From NCBI GenBank assembly GCA_965205545.1, contig OZ242170.1:2232001-2296000 (forward strand): 64,000 nt of DNA. The letters run 5' to 3'. Position numbers and translations under genes: made by a program. Below, piece by piece: positions 34,785 to 43,376 of the stretch; position 1 is the stretch's first letter; each line of letters opens with the position of its first letter. The notes beneath the pieces are model-generated. The model was not told the DNA's origin and made no database searches. It was given only the letters and a program-made list of their open reading frames with translations. The stretch comes from Bin55 sp965205545. GTDB taxonomy: Bacteria > Pseudomonadota > Gammaproteobacteria > Pseudomonadales > Azotimanducaceae.

Positions 34785-35921
34785 TCAGTTCCTCGAGGAA
34801 TAGCCAGTCAGTTCCATATAGCCAGATCCAACGGAGGTATCTCGTTCTAGGACATCGACCATGCCTTCCCAATAGGGAATGCTAGTGTTCATTTCTTGGT
34901 TGTCGAACAATGCGGACACGAGGAATTGTTCGTGCTCGATGGACAGCTTCCACTCCACGGGCCATTGCTTCCATTTTCGTAAGGGTTCCATGGACCACAA
35001 ATCCTTGCCTATGGGTGTAGTGGAACCGTCGCTTTGGACCCAAAGGGCGACTCTGTGGTCATCGAGACCGGTATCCCGATCGCGCAATGAAAAGACCACA
35101 AGGTCTCTGCCGTCGCTAAAGGAAATCGCAAACCAATACCATCCTTCATATTGACGACCCAGGAGGCCGCTACTCCATTCGCGGTCCATCCAAGATGTAC
35201 CACTCACATCGAAAGTGCGCGACCCAACGGAAAGCTTGCCTGTAGTGACCATTCGCGGAATCGAATAGTAGTACGAGGCATGATTGGGGCTCTTCTTTGA
35301 GTAGCCTTCATCGCCCTGCAGGACGATGGGTTTTGTCTGAGACAACTGAAGGTCCACGTCGAAAGCATTTGTCTTGATGCGGAGTGCCAACGGAAAGAAG
35401 TCGGTGGATGTCGACTCGAGAGACCAGTTCTCCAAGAATGCGCGGAAGGGCTCCGTTTCAACTCCGGCTAGCTCCATGTGCTCGCGACTATACCGTTCAA
35501 AATCAAAGTGCTTCTTGTTCTTTACGTCCGACAGAGCAACATGCGCCATGTAGATCTGTCCGGTGCGCCAAGGATTTGGTTCCTCAATGCTTTCAGCTAA
35601 CGATCGACGAAACAAGGTGAACTGCACTCCGAATCGTCGCCCGTCGTCAGTAGCCAAAGTGGATGTCACATACCACCATTCAGTAAGAAACTCGGTGTGT
35701 GGCCAATGGTCGCGAGGAAATTCCAGTTTGTAGGAACCGTCGACTTGCGCATAGTTTTCCGCATTTACTGACTCTCCCAGCCACTCGCCAAAATCGACAT
35801 TAGGTTCGTTCTTCCGACTCTCGCAGCCAGTGAATAAACAAACCTGTGCAATGCAGAGAATTGTGGCTATGCGAGCCAGTCTATTGGTAGGCTTCGCTGT
35901 TCCCTCCCAAAGAATGCTCAC
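34785..35921 (-). CDS. AttH/CrtC-like lipocalin-fold lipoprotein
   Basis: About 378 residues. The N-terminus has a lipoprotein signal (hydrophobic ATILCIAQVCL, lipobox LFTGC). The body has the CrtC/AttH double-lipocalin features: FPRDHWPHTEFLTEWWYVTS, FGVQFTLFRRSL, SYYYSIPRM and WMDREWSS. The GTG at 35921 overlaps the permease stop (GTGA) and is the likely start; an in-frame ATG at 35957 would add residues before the signal. The family pairs with a MacB-like ABC transporter in AttEFGH systems and may carry a hydrophobic ligand in the periplasm. Confidence 0.84.
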   Translation of the reverse strand: MSILWEGTAKPTNRLARIATILCIAQVCLFTGCESRKNEPNVDFGEWLGESVNAENYAQVDGSYKLEFPRDHWPHTEFLTEWWYVTSTLATDDGRRFGVQFTLFRRSLAESIEEPNPWRTGQIYMAHVALSDVKNKKHFDFERYSREHMELAGVETEPFRAFLENWSLESTSTDFFPLALRIKTNAFDVDLQLSQTKPIVLQGDEGYSKKSPNHASYYYSIPRMVTTGKLSVGSRTFDVSGTSWMDREWSSGLLGRQYEGWYWFAISFSDGRDLVVFSLRDRDTGLDDHRVALWVQSDGSTTPIGKDLWSMEPLRKWKQWPVEWKLSIEHEQFLVSALFDNQEMNTSIPYWEGMVDVLERDTSVGSGYMELTGYSSRN

Positions 35922-38227
35922 GGATGTTTTCTCTGCAGAAGAAACGGAATCATGCAAGCAGCTACTGCGGCCCCAAACGCGAGCAAGCTAGGGCGGAGAA
36001 CAACCCATGGATCCAAGTGCAAGTCGATGGTCCATTGAAAGGCACGCGGGTTAACCATTTCACAGAGAACCCATGCGATGGATATTCCTAGGGGTAGCGC
36101 AATGACGCAAGCCAACAACCCAAACAACCCCGATTGCAGCAATGTGGACACGACTAAAGTTCGATCCCCAATACCAACCGTCCGCAAGAGCTTGAATTCC
36201 TGCTTCTGCGCTCCGTACATTGCCAATGCCGCAGAGAGCAGACCCACAACCGCGACTATCACAGCAACAAGTGCGATTGCGTTGGTCAGAATGAACGTTT
36301 GATCAAACACTCTCAACGCGACTGTCCGTCGCTCAGAGTTGTCCGAGACAATGACGTCTGGTGAAGATCCAGCGATTCTTCGTCGAATCTCTGCCTGTCT
36401 TCCAGCAGCCGGCTGGATTGTTACTCGATCTCGGGTCCATCCTGTGATATCAATCGCGCCAACATCGACGATAGCTCGACCTTCGTTGCTTCCATAGGAA
36501 TTGAACACATGGACAACAGGAATCGACAGCTGCCGGTTGCGCGGCAGTTGTATGTCAAGCGTGTCGCCAATGTTGAGATTGTGTTGTATAGCGAGCTGAC
36601 GATTGATCATTGTGCCGCGCTCAATAGCTGAATCGTAGCCGTAGCGCGCAGTCTCCCACGTATCCAAAATGGTCGCTGTGAGGGTTACGGGACCATTGGC
36701 CAACCGTCCTACGGTTCGGTAATAGCTGCGGACGTTTTCAACAGCGTCCCATTCACTTACTCCGCTCGTATCAAATGCGGCGGCGTTCTCAAGGTGTAAG
36801 CCCGGACGCAACCGCAGGTCCAGCAAGTCTTCGAAGTTGGTTCTGAATGACGTAACCATCAAACTTATCCCAATTGCGGTTGCGATTGCTATCGAAAACG
36901 CACTTACTGGCACTCGAAAGGACTGAAACTGTTTGATTGCTTGCCTAAGAACCATTAGCCAAGTCAGTCTGGTGAGAGACATCGCCGAACCAATGCGGGT
37001 GACGAGACCAACAAACGCGGGAACCACGATCAAGACTTGCAATATGCACATTCCTACCATCACTACGAAAGCGCCAATGAGACCAGAAATCGGCAATGCT
37101 CCCCAAATCAACAAGCCCAAGCAGAAGGCAATTAGAAGTCCATAAAGGGATCTACGAATCCCTTTGTTCGACCTCGAGGTCGCTAGGTAGATGGCAATCA
37201 GAAGAGTTCCAACGCAGACGGTAACTGCCTTTAGCGATGCAATGAGTACTACATCAAAATTGCTTGATACATCGACAAGTTCAAGCAAATGAAGGAAAGA
37301 GATAGCGATGCCGATCCCCAGTGCGGAGCCTACGGCACCGATTAAAAGCGCTTCAATGAGGAACGTGCCGCGGAGCTGCCACTGATCGACTCCTAGTGCG
37401 CCGAGGCGATCCATTTCTAGCCGTCTCCTCCTCACGTTGTTTGAGCAGGCTTCGTAGGCGATAAAACCTGAGACCAGTATGGCAAGCGCACCCAGAAGGC
37501 TGAGATTGAAAGCGATGGATCCTGAAAACGAGTGCAGGGGATTCCAGTTTGACATGCTTTGAATCTGAAATCCCGCAACTTCAAGAGGGGGAGCGCGATA
37601 GCCGAGGCCAGTCAGCAATCCAGGCCAAATCCGTTCAACGAGTGAGAAGTTCTCCGCTCCTTTCCTGCGCATCCATACGGCATCAATCTGGCGTGGACGA
37701 ACCAAAAGACTTTGTGCTGTAGGCAAGTCAGCAATGAGTAGGCTGTATCTTGATGGCGTGGTAGCGATAACCGTAGAACCATTGACATCGTCGCCGACGG
37801 TCCAATCAGACCCGATCGCGATCAGAGTGTTTCTTGTCAAGAATCCTGAATCTTGAAAGTTCAAGCTGTCATCGAAACTTCCACTTGTGTCGGCTAGCAC
37901 ATCGATTCCGAGAACCTGTATCAGCCTTCCTTCTGCCTCGGTTGTGCCTTCCAAGACTGGAACCATGCCTTCAATGGTCGGCAATGCACCATTGCGCCAG
38001 TGCCGGCGCAATTCAAAGTAGTGCTTTTCCTCATTTGTAGCAATGGGAACTACGTACTGATAGCTCGTCCGAATGCCCATGCTTTCCAAGTTGCGAACGG
38101 TCTCAACACTTGCAATGTGGACTACAGCAATGCCCATCGCCGCGAGGGCGAGGCTAGAAACTACGCAGAGCGTTACCAGCCAATGGCGACGCAAGTCACG
38201 CATTTGGCTAAGAATCAGGGTCTTCAA
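35918..38227 (-). CDS. FtsX-like ABC permease (MacB/AttFG type)
   Basis: 769 residues. An N-terminal membrane helix and large periplasmic domain are followed by helices around 245-425, a second periplasmic domain and a last set of three helices, i.e. two FtsX units in one chain. The start is TTG at 38227, directly adjacent to the ATPase stop; an ATG nine codons in is possible. With the ATPase and lipocalin it forms an AttEFGH-like complex that may release or insert lipids or lipoproteins at the outer leaflet. Confidence 0.88.
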   Translation of the reverse strand: MKTLILSQMRDLRRHWLVTLCVVSSLALAAMGIAVVHIASVETVRNLESMGIRTSYQYVVPIATNEEKHYFELRRHWRNGALPTIEGMVPVLEGTTEAEGRLIQVLGIDVLADTSGSFDDSLNFQDSGFLTRNTLIAIGSDWTVGDDVNGSTVIATTPSRYSLLIADLPTAQSLLVRPRQIDAVWMRRKGAENFSLVERIWPGLLTGLGYRAPPLEVAGFQIQSMSNWNPLHSFSGSIAFNLSLLGALAILVSGFIAYEACSNNVRRRRLEMDRLGALGVDQWQLRGTFLIEALLIGAVGSALGIGIAISFLHLLELVDVSSNFDVVLIASLKAVTVCVGTLLIAIYLATSRSNKGIRRSLYGLLIAFCLGLLIWGALPISGLIGAFVVMVGMCILQVLIVVPAFVGLVTRIGSAMSLTRLTWLMVLRQAIKQFQSFRVPVSAFSIAIATAIGISLMVTSFRTNFEDLLDLRLRPGLHLENAAAFDTSGVSEWDAVENVRSYYRTVGRLANGPVTLTATILDTWETARYGYDSAIERGTMINRQLAIQHNLNIGDTLDIQLPRNRQLSIPVVHVFNSYGSNEGRAIVDVGAIDITGWTRDRVTIQPAAGRQAEIRRRIAGSSPDVIVSDNSERRTVALRVFDQTFILTNAIALVAVIVAVVGLLSAALAMYGAQKQEFKLLRTVGIGDRTLVVSTLLQSGLFGLLACVIALPLGISIAWVLCEMVNPRAFQWTIDLHLDPWVVLRPSLLAFGAAVAACMIPFLLQRKHP

Positions 38228-38884
38228 CTACAGGTCAATCACTCGATTCGCACGACTTAGAATCGCGTCGCTGTGCGTTGCGACGACCAGTGTGGCATTG
38301 GATTTGGTGACTTCCTGCCATAGCAGATCTGCCACGATGTTCGAATTGTCGGCGTCAAGGTTCCCGGTGGGCTCGTCAGCAAAGATTATGTGAGGTTCAT
38401 GCGCCAACGCCCGAGCAATCGCCGCTCGTTGCTGTTCACCTCCTGACAGCTCTTCCGGAAATGCATCGATTCGGTCGCTTAGACCCAATGTGGCTATGCG
38501 GCTCAATGCTTGATCGCGGAGGTGTTTTCTCTTTGTGAGTTCGACGGGTAGCAGTACGTTTTCTTTGAGAGTTAGCGTTGGTATCAAGTTGAAGAATTGA
38601 TACACGAAGCCGATGTCGGAACGCCGATAGTGCAGTAGTGCCTTCCCGTTCATTTCGTTGAGGCGAAAAGCCGCTTTGCCGGGAAAGCAGACTTCCACGG
38701 TGCCGGCATCGATAGCAAGCTGTCCAGACAGCAAATTCAGCAATGTAGTCTTGCCGCAACCGCTGGGTCCAATGACCGCCACCGACTCGGCTTCAGCTAT
38801 TGAGAATGACAGGTTCTCAAGCACCCACCGGTCCGAATTGCCGTCGGTGAACCGTTTGCCTACGTTGTCGAGCTGGATGACCAC
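38228..38884 (-). CDS. ABC transporter ATP-binding protein (LolD/MacB-like)
   Basis: About 218 residues: Walker A GPSGCGKTT, Q-loop FQ-equivalent VYQFFNLIPTLT, signature LSGGEQQR, Walker B IIFADEPTGNLD and the H-loop ATHS. The GTG at 38884 (VVIQLDNVGKRF) is used; the ~100 upstream residues of the longer open frame lie inside the Nudix gene and do not look like ABC protein. It overlaps the Nudix gene by 25 nt and pairs with the following FtsX permease. Confidence 0.87.
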   Translation of the reverse strand: MVIQLDNVGKRFTDGNSDRWVLENLSFSIAEAESVAVIGPSGCGKTTLLNLLSGQLAIDAGTVEVCFPGKAAFRLNEMNGKALLHYRRSDIGFVYQFFNLIPTLTLKENVLLPVELTKRKHLRDQALSRIATLGLSDRIDAFPEELSGGEQQRAAIARALAHEPHIIFADEPTGNLDADNSNIVADLLWQEVTKSNATLVVATHSDAILSRANRVIDL

Positions 38885-39645
38885 CGATTGGGATCGTACT
38901 GAATGCCCTGCACGTGCAGAGACGGCGTGACGGGGATTTTGTGACCACCTGTGCGCACGGTGTCGATTAATGAGCGAGTGGATTCGTACCCGCACAGCAT
39001 TCGAAGGCTGGTCAGAGTTGGAACGATCATTTGCCACTCGCCTTTGGCATGCAATTCCAATGCGTGCTTGGGCGTTATCCAGGTTCCCGACACTAGCTCG
39101 GTCGCATGTTCGACTGCCAATTGGTTTCCAGGCATTTCGGCAAGAAAGAACCGAGTGTTGAATCTTGCCGGAGCGAATTTCGGCGTGATCCAATGACTAA
39201 AGTAATGCACTCGGGATGTCGCGAGTTTCAATCCGTTCTCGGCTAGGAATTGCTTGAAATCCAGCTCATTGCTGGCAAGCGCATGCCGTGCTTCGTCGAA
39301 TTCCTTTATATGTTCAGAGTTGCGAAACGCAAATTCTTGATCACATTGATTGGCCAACAGGACGCCGCACTCCTCGAAGCACTCTCGAATTGCTGCTATC
39401 CAATAGCTCAAGCCGTTGCTGCAAACCGAGAGTATTTTTGACGCGACAGCATCAGACAGAGAGTCACAAAGGCTTTCAAACCCTTCGTCGCCTGTTTCAA
39501 CCTTTCCACCGGGGAAGACGTGCAAGTCTGGAAATGCTCCGCGGCCTGGACGTTGCAGCATGAAGACTTCGACGCCGTTCGAGGCCGATCGAACGAGCAT
39601 GATCGTTGCTGCTTTGCGAACCGGTTTGGCGCGGGAATCGGACAC
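38860..39645 (-). CDS. Nudix hydrolase, NUDT19-like
   Basis: 261 residues. The Nudix elements are split: VFPGGKVETGDEGFESLC, then a 35-residue insertion, then AAIRECFEECGVLLA. A large insertion inside the Nudix box is typical of NUDT19-type acyl-CoA/CoA diphosphatases. It lies 8 nt after the Opu-type transporter gene and overlaps the next ABC gene. In a genome rich in acyl-CoA enzymes a CoA-ester role is plausible. Confidence 0.82.
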   Translation of the reverse strand: MSDSRAKPVRKAATIMLVRSASNGVEVFMLQRPGRGAFPDLHVFPGGKVETGDEGFESLCDSLSDAVASKILSVCSNGLSYWIAAIRECFEECGVLLANQCDQEFAFRNSEHIKEFDEARHALASNELDFKQFLAENGLKLATSRVHYFSHWITPKFAPARFNTRFFLAEMPGNQLAVEHATELVSGTWITPKHALELHAKGEWQMIVPTLTSLRMLCGYESTRSLIDTVRTGGHKIPVTPSLHVQGIQYDPNRWSSSSTT

Positions 39646-39653
39646 GCGGCGCC

Positions 39654-41186
39654 CTATGTTCCTTGTTCTGCTTGCTTTGCTCCAAATACCTTGAGATGAC
39701 CGGGAATCACGAGGCGTTCCAATCCTTCGAAGATCAGTTCTGTGGCGACGGCTAGCAGGGCAGCAGGTATGGCTCCTTGAAGTATCAATCCGGTATCGTT
39801 AAGGGCAAGTCCCGTTACGATGGGATCTCCCAGTCCACCTGCGCCAATGAATGCAGCTAGGGTTGCCGTGCCGATGCAAATCACCGCTGACGTTCGAATT
39901 CCGGCAAACACGGAAGGCATGGCCAAGGGAACAAGAACATAGCGGAGTCGCTCAAGCTGAGACATCCCCATTGCCTCCGCGACACGAACCAGCATGGGAT
40001 CTGTGGTAGAAAGCGAGGTCACAGTGTTCCGAACGATGGGCAATAGCGAATACAGGAACAAAGCTGCAATAGCTGGCTTCATGCCAATTCCCAATAACGG
40101 GATCATTAGCGCCAAGAGCGCAATTGACGGAATAGTCTGCATGAGGCCGCAAATGTAGACGACACCTCGAGACAGCCATCCCACTCGATAGACGGCGAGA
40201 GATACCAATAGTCCGAGCAGCGTTGCGGATAGTAGCGCGATACCTGTCAGTTGGAGATGGCGTATGACATTCGCTGTGAGTTTGCCGCCGCGTCCCGTTG
40301 CTAAGTTCGTTGCTTTGCTAGCAAGACCTAGTTCGACAAGAAACGAATTTGCTACTTCAGCAAACGTCTTGTTGTCGACGACCACGTCTCGATTTAAACG
40401 TAGCATGATTGGTTCGTCTATCTTGGAGCCAAGCCGATCAAGTGCTCGGCGAATCGCGGGGGATAGATCTGATCGAATCAACGGCAACGCGTGATATAGA
40501 GGGAACGCGCCTCTGTCATCCTCCAACACAACTAGGTCGTACTCGTCCAATTCAGCATCCGTGGAATAACCATCGGTGATGTCTATGGATCCATCCGCGA
40601 TGGCTCGCAGAGCTAGAGCGTGCTCGATGCCTTGGGGCACAGCGGTCAAACCGTAGATGCGTTGCAAGTGCGGCCATCCGTCTTCGCGCTCCAGAAACTC
40701 GTGAGTAACAGCGACCTTCAAGTCGGGATGGTCGATCAACTGCGAGACTTTCGTCAGCCCGAGTTCGGTCGACAGTTCCCTGCGCAGCGCCATCGCATAG
40801 GTGTTGTTGAATCCAAAGGGTTCCAATCCCTCGATGCCCAAATGTGCGATGCGAGTGTTGATCTGTTCATAGTCGAGCCGTTCATCCAGCTTGAGTACCG
40901 CTTGAGCAAGTGTTCCTGTATATTCGGGATATACGTCGATCTCATCATTGATTAGCCCTTCATAGCAGACGTTAGTCCCGGTCAAACCAAACTTGCGATC
41001 CACGACGAATCCGTCAGCTTCAAGCAGTTGCGAGAGGAGTTCGGCAAGAACGTAGGACTCCGGAAACGTCTTCGACGCGACTACCACGGGATCCTCTTCG
41101 GTGCCTTCACTAGCTATGGCAGTTGGCGATAGCAAGGAGCTCGCTAGACACATGAGTAGAGAGCACTTCAGGATTGACCGTCTCAT
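39654..41186 (-). CDS. Opu-type ABC transporter, binding protein fused to permease
   Basis: 510 residues. A signal peptide (1-25) leads to an OpuAC/ProX-like binding domain of about 270 residues (VVVASKTFPESYVLAELLSQ, DVYPEYTG, DGYSTD), followed by a permease domain (about 305-495) with the EAA loop (EAMGMSQLERLRYVLVPLAMP). Such systems import betaine, choline or ergothioneine. The usual fused form (OpuABC, EgtU) has the permease first; here the binding domain is first. The gene overlaps its ATPase by 4 nt. Confidence 0.88.
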   Translation of the reverse strand: MRRSILKCSLLMCLASSLLSPTAIASEGTEEDPVVVASKTFPESYVLAELLSQLLEADGFVVDRKFGLTGTNVCYEGLINDEIDVYPEYTGTLAQAVLKLDERLDYEQINTRIAHLGIEGLEPFGFNNTYAMALRRELSTELGLTKVSQLIDHPDLKVAVTHEFLEREDGWPHLQRIYGLTAVPQGIEHALALRAIADGSIDITDGYSTDAELDEYDLVVLEDDRGAFPLYHALPLIRSDLSPAIRRALDRLGSKIDEPIMLRLNRDVVVDNKTFAEVANSFLVELGLASKATNLATGRGGKLTANVIRHLQLTGIALLSATLLGLLVSLAVYRVGWLSRGVVYICGLMQTIPSIALLALMIPLLGIGMKPAIAALFLYSLLPIVRNTVTSLSTTDPMLVRVAEAMGMSQLERLRYVLVPLAMPSVFAGIRTSAVICIGTATLAAFIGAGGLGDPIVTGLALNDTGLILQGAIPAALLAVATELIFEGLERLVIPGHLKVFGAKQAEQGT

Positions 41187-41920
41187 AGGTAGGTCTCCAG
41201 AAGCTTGGCAACGTAGTCTCGTTCCGGTTCCTTGATCACCTGTTCCGTCGCGCCGTGTTGGACTATTGTTCCTTGAGCCATCACAACGAGATACTTGCTC
41301 AGAGCCACCGCCTCGCGCAAGTCGTGGGTGACTAGAAGCGCACTGACTTGCTCTTTTTCTTGAATGGCAAGGAACTCACGATGAATTTCCCCTCGACTCA
41401 TTGGATCGATTGCAGAGAAGGGCTCGTCCAGCAAGAGTATTTGTGGCTTAAGCATCAATGCACGGCAGAGACTGATGCGGTGCTGCTGTCCTCCTGAGAT
41501 TTGGTAGGGATATCGATCTTGGAGTTCCAAGTGATCCAGTCCCATCAGAGACAAGAGCTCTTGAAAGCGATATCGGCATCGTGCTTGGTCCCAACCTTCC
41601 AGTCGAGCCAAGACTGTCACGTTGCGATAGACAGTCATGTGGGGGAAGAGTCCGCCCCCTTGGACTGCATAGCCAATCCCCCGACGAAAACTGTGAAGGC
41701 CACTGCTGGGCACTGGCGAGCCCATCACGTGAACCGCACCTTCGTCGGCTCGCAATACGCCATTGATCAGCTGCAAAAGCGTGGTTTTGCCGCTGCCGCT
41801 CTCGCCGACGATCGCGACGATTTGCGAAGAGGGCAAATCGAGGCTCAGGCTGCGGAACACCCAATTCTCGCCGAATCGCTTGCCGGCATCTTGGAAGGAT
41901 ACGACGCTCTCAGATTCCAT
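41183..41920 (-). CDS. Opu/ProV-type ABC transporter ATPase
   Basis: 245 residues: Walker A GESGSGKTT, signature ISGGQQHR, Walker B ILLLDEPFSAID and H-loop VTHD. There is no C-terminal CBS pair, unlike the osmoregulated ProV/OpuA. Its product should energise the fused binding-protein/permease encoded next. It overlaps the sbcB stop by 11 nt. Confidence 0.9.
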   Translation of the reverse strand: MESESVVSFQDAGKRFGENWVFRSLSLDLPSSQIVAIVGESGSGKTTLLQLINGVLRADEGAVHVMGSPVPSSGLHSFRRGIGYAVQGGGLFPHMTVYRNVTVLARLEGWDQARCRYRFQELLSLMGLDHLELQDRYPYQISGGQQHRISLCRALMLKPQILLLDEPFSAIDPMSRGEIHREFLAIQEKEQVSALLVTHDLREAVALSKYLVVMAQGTIVQHGATEQVIKEPERDYVAKLLETYL

Positions 41921-43367
41921 ATTGATTTGCCAATTCCTTCATGTGAGTCTCTAGTTCGGCCAGGACTTCTCTCTTCGGTGGTTCATGGGTCTTTGAAAGC
42001 AGTTCCTGCACTTCCAGACGCAAAGCGGGTAGGTTTTCCTCTCCCTGAGTCAGGCGATCGCGGACGAAACTGAAGTAGCTACGCTTCTCACTTTCGCTCA
42101 TTAGATCGGGGGCCATCCGAGTCTTTAACCGATCTGCCAAGTCATTGAGCCGCGAATCGCTAAATTCTACGTCTTGCCATAGGGTCCCTCGCACACGGCT
42201 ACGCCAGAACTTGCTGCACGTATCGGCATCGGCATCCGGAACGAGCCCTTCATAAAGCGCTTCTTCTGCGGCAGAAGGCGGGTCGTATTCCGGCGCGGAC
42301 AAGTAAACCTCTCTGAGCCTCTTAGGCAGAGAGGGACAAGCGGAAATTGCGGTAAGTGCAGAATCAATGATTCCTTTGTCGATGTTCAAGCGCTTGGCTT
42401 CCTTATCCCCCAATACTGCTATCGGAGACACTATCGGGACCCTGTTTAATGCAATGGTATGAATACCGGGTCTTGGTTCGTCGGGTTCTCGTTCCGTGCG
42501 ATGTGCAAAGAGATCCGAGCGAATTTCCTCAGCTGAACTTTCCAAGAGCATTTTGAGGTCGCTAAGTAGATCCACAACGATGATTTGATTTCGATTTCGT
42601 GGATGTTCCGCAATGGGAAGAACGGGCGCAACGCAGAAGCGTGCGTTTGAGTAGTTCTTCGAAACGTGAACTATGGGCTTCAAGCTGCCCAGCGATACGT
42701 GCTTGCGCAAAATGTCCCTCGACCGAAGAGACAAGGCGAATTCCCAAAGCCGTGGTTTCGCACGCTTGATTGCTCGCGCTAGCCCCATGGTCAATTCAAC
42801 ATCGGTGAGGGCATCGTGGGCTCCGGACGCGTCAAAATTGTTCGCTTCTGCAAGATCTTCCAGCTTGAATGATGGAACTCCATCCTTGATTGGCCATTCG
42901 ATACCTTCGGGGCGCAACGCACAGGTCAGTTGAGCAATGCCCAGCAGGTCCAGACGACTATTGCCACTTCTCCACTCATGGTCATAGGCAGGACGCAGGT
43001 TTCTGTACATGCCATACCGAAGAAACTCGTCGTCGAATGAAATGTTGTTGAAGCCAATCAGGCAGGTTCTAGGCTGCTGAAACTGCTCAGAAAGGTCTCT
43101 AAACAGCTCCCACTCCTCAATTCCTTCCTTCTTCAAGACCTTAGGGCCCAATCCCGTAATCAGAGCTGCATCAGGTTGGATCAGCACTTCGGGAGGCACC
43201 TTCACAAACCGCGTCCATGGATCACCGATAGGTTCTAGATCCTCGTCGGTTCGCTGCCCTGCAAACTGAATTATTCGGTCACGCTTGGGGTTGGTCCCAG
43301 TCGTCTCGAGGTCGTACCAATAGAATGAAGCTTGGGAGATCGGGGTTCTAGGGCTGTAAGGCTTCAC
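41910..43367 (-). CDS. sbcB: Exodeoxyribonuclease I
   Basis: 485 residues. The DEDD exonuclease motifs are visible: FYWYDLETTGTNP (ExoI), FNNISFDDEF (ExoII) and AHDALTDVE (ExoIII with His). The central SH3-like region and the C-terminal helical domain follow as in E. coli ExoI. It degrades single-stranded DNA 3' to 5'. The start is GTG at 43367 without a clear ribosome site, only 9 nt from the start of the divergent SLC13 gene. It heads the long minus-strand run to 34166. Confidence 0.93.
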   Translation of the reverse strand: MKPYSPRTPISQASFYWYDLETTGTNPKRDRIIQFAGQRTDEDLEPIGDPWTRFVKVPPEVLIQPDAALITGLGPKVLKKEGIEEWELFRDLSEQFQQPRTCLIGFNNISFDDEFLRYGMYRNLRPAYDHEWRSGNSRLDLLGIAQLTCALRPEGIEWPIKDGVPSFKLEDLAEANNFDASGAHDALTDVELTMGLARAIKRAKPRLWEFALSLRSRDILRKHVSLGSLKPIVHVSKNYSNARFCVAPVLPIAEHPRNRNQIIVVDLLSDLKMLLESSAEEIRSDLFAHRTEREPDEPRPGIHTIALNRVPIVSPIAVLGDKEAKRLNIDKGIIDSALTAISACPSLPKRLREVYLSAPEYDPPSAAEEALYEGLVPDADADTCSKFWRSRVRGTLWQDVEFSDSRLNDLADRLKTRMAPDLMSESEKRSYFSFVRDRLTQGEENLPALRLEVQELLSKTHEPPKREVLAELETHMKELANQYGI

Positions 43368-43376
43368 AGAGTCACA

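Noticed and set aside
38885..39193. N-terminal extension of the ABC ATPase reading frame
   Set aside because: It lies inside the Nudix gene and has no ABC-like sequence; GTG at 38884 starts at the family's usual first strand.
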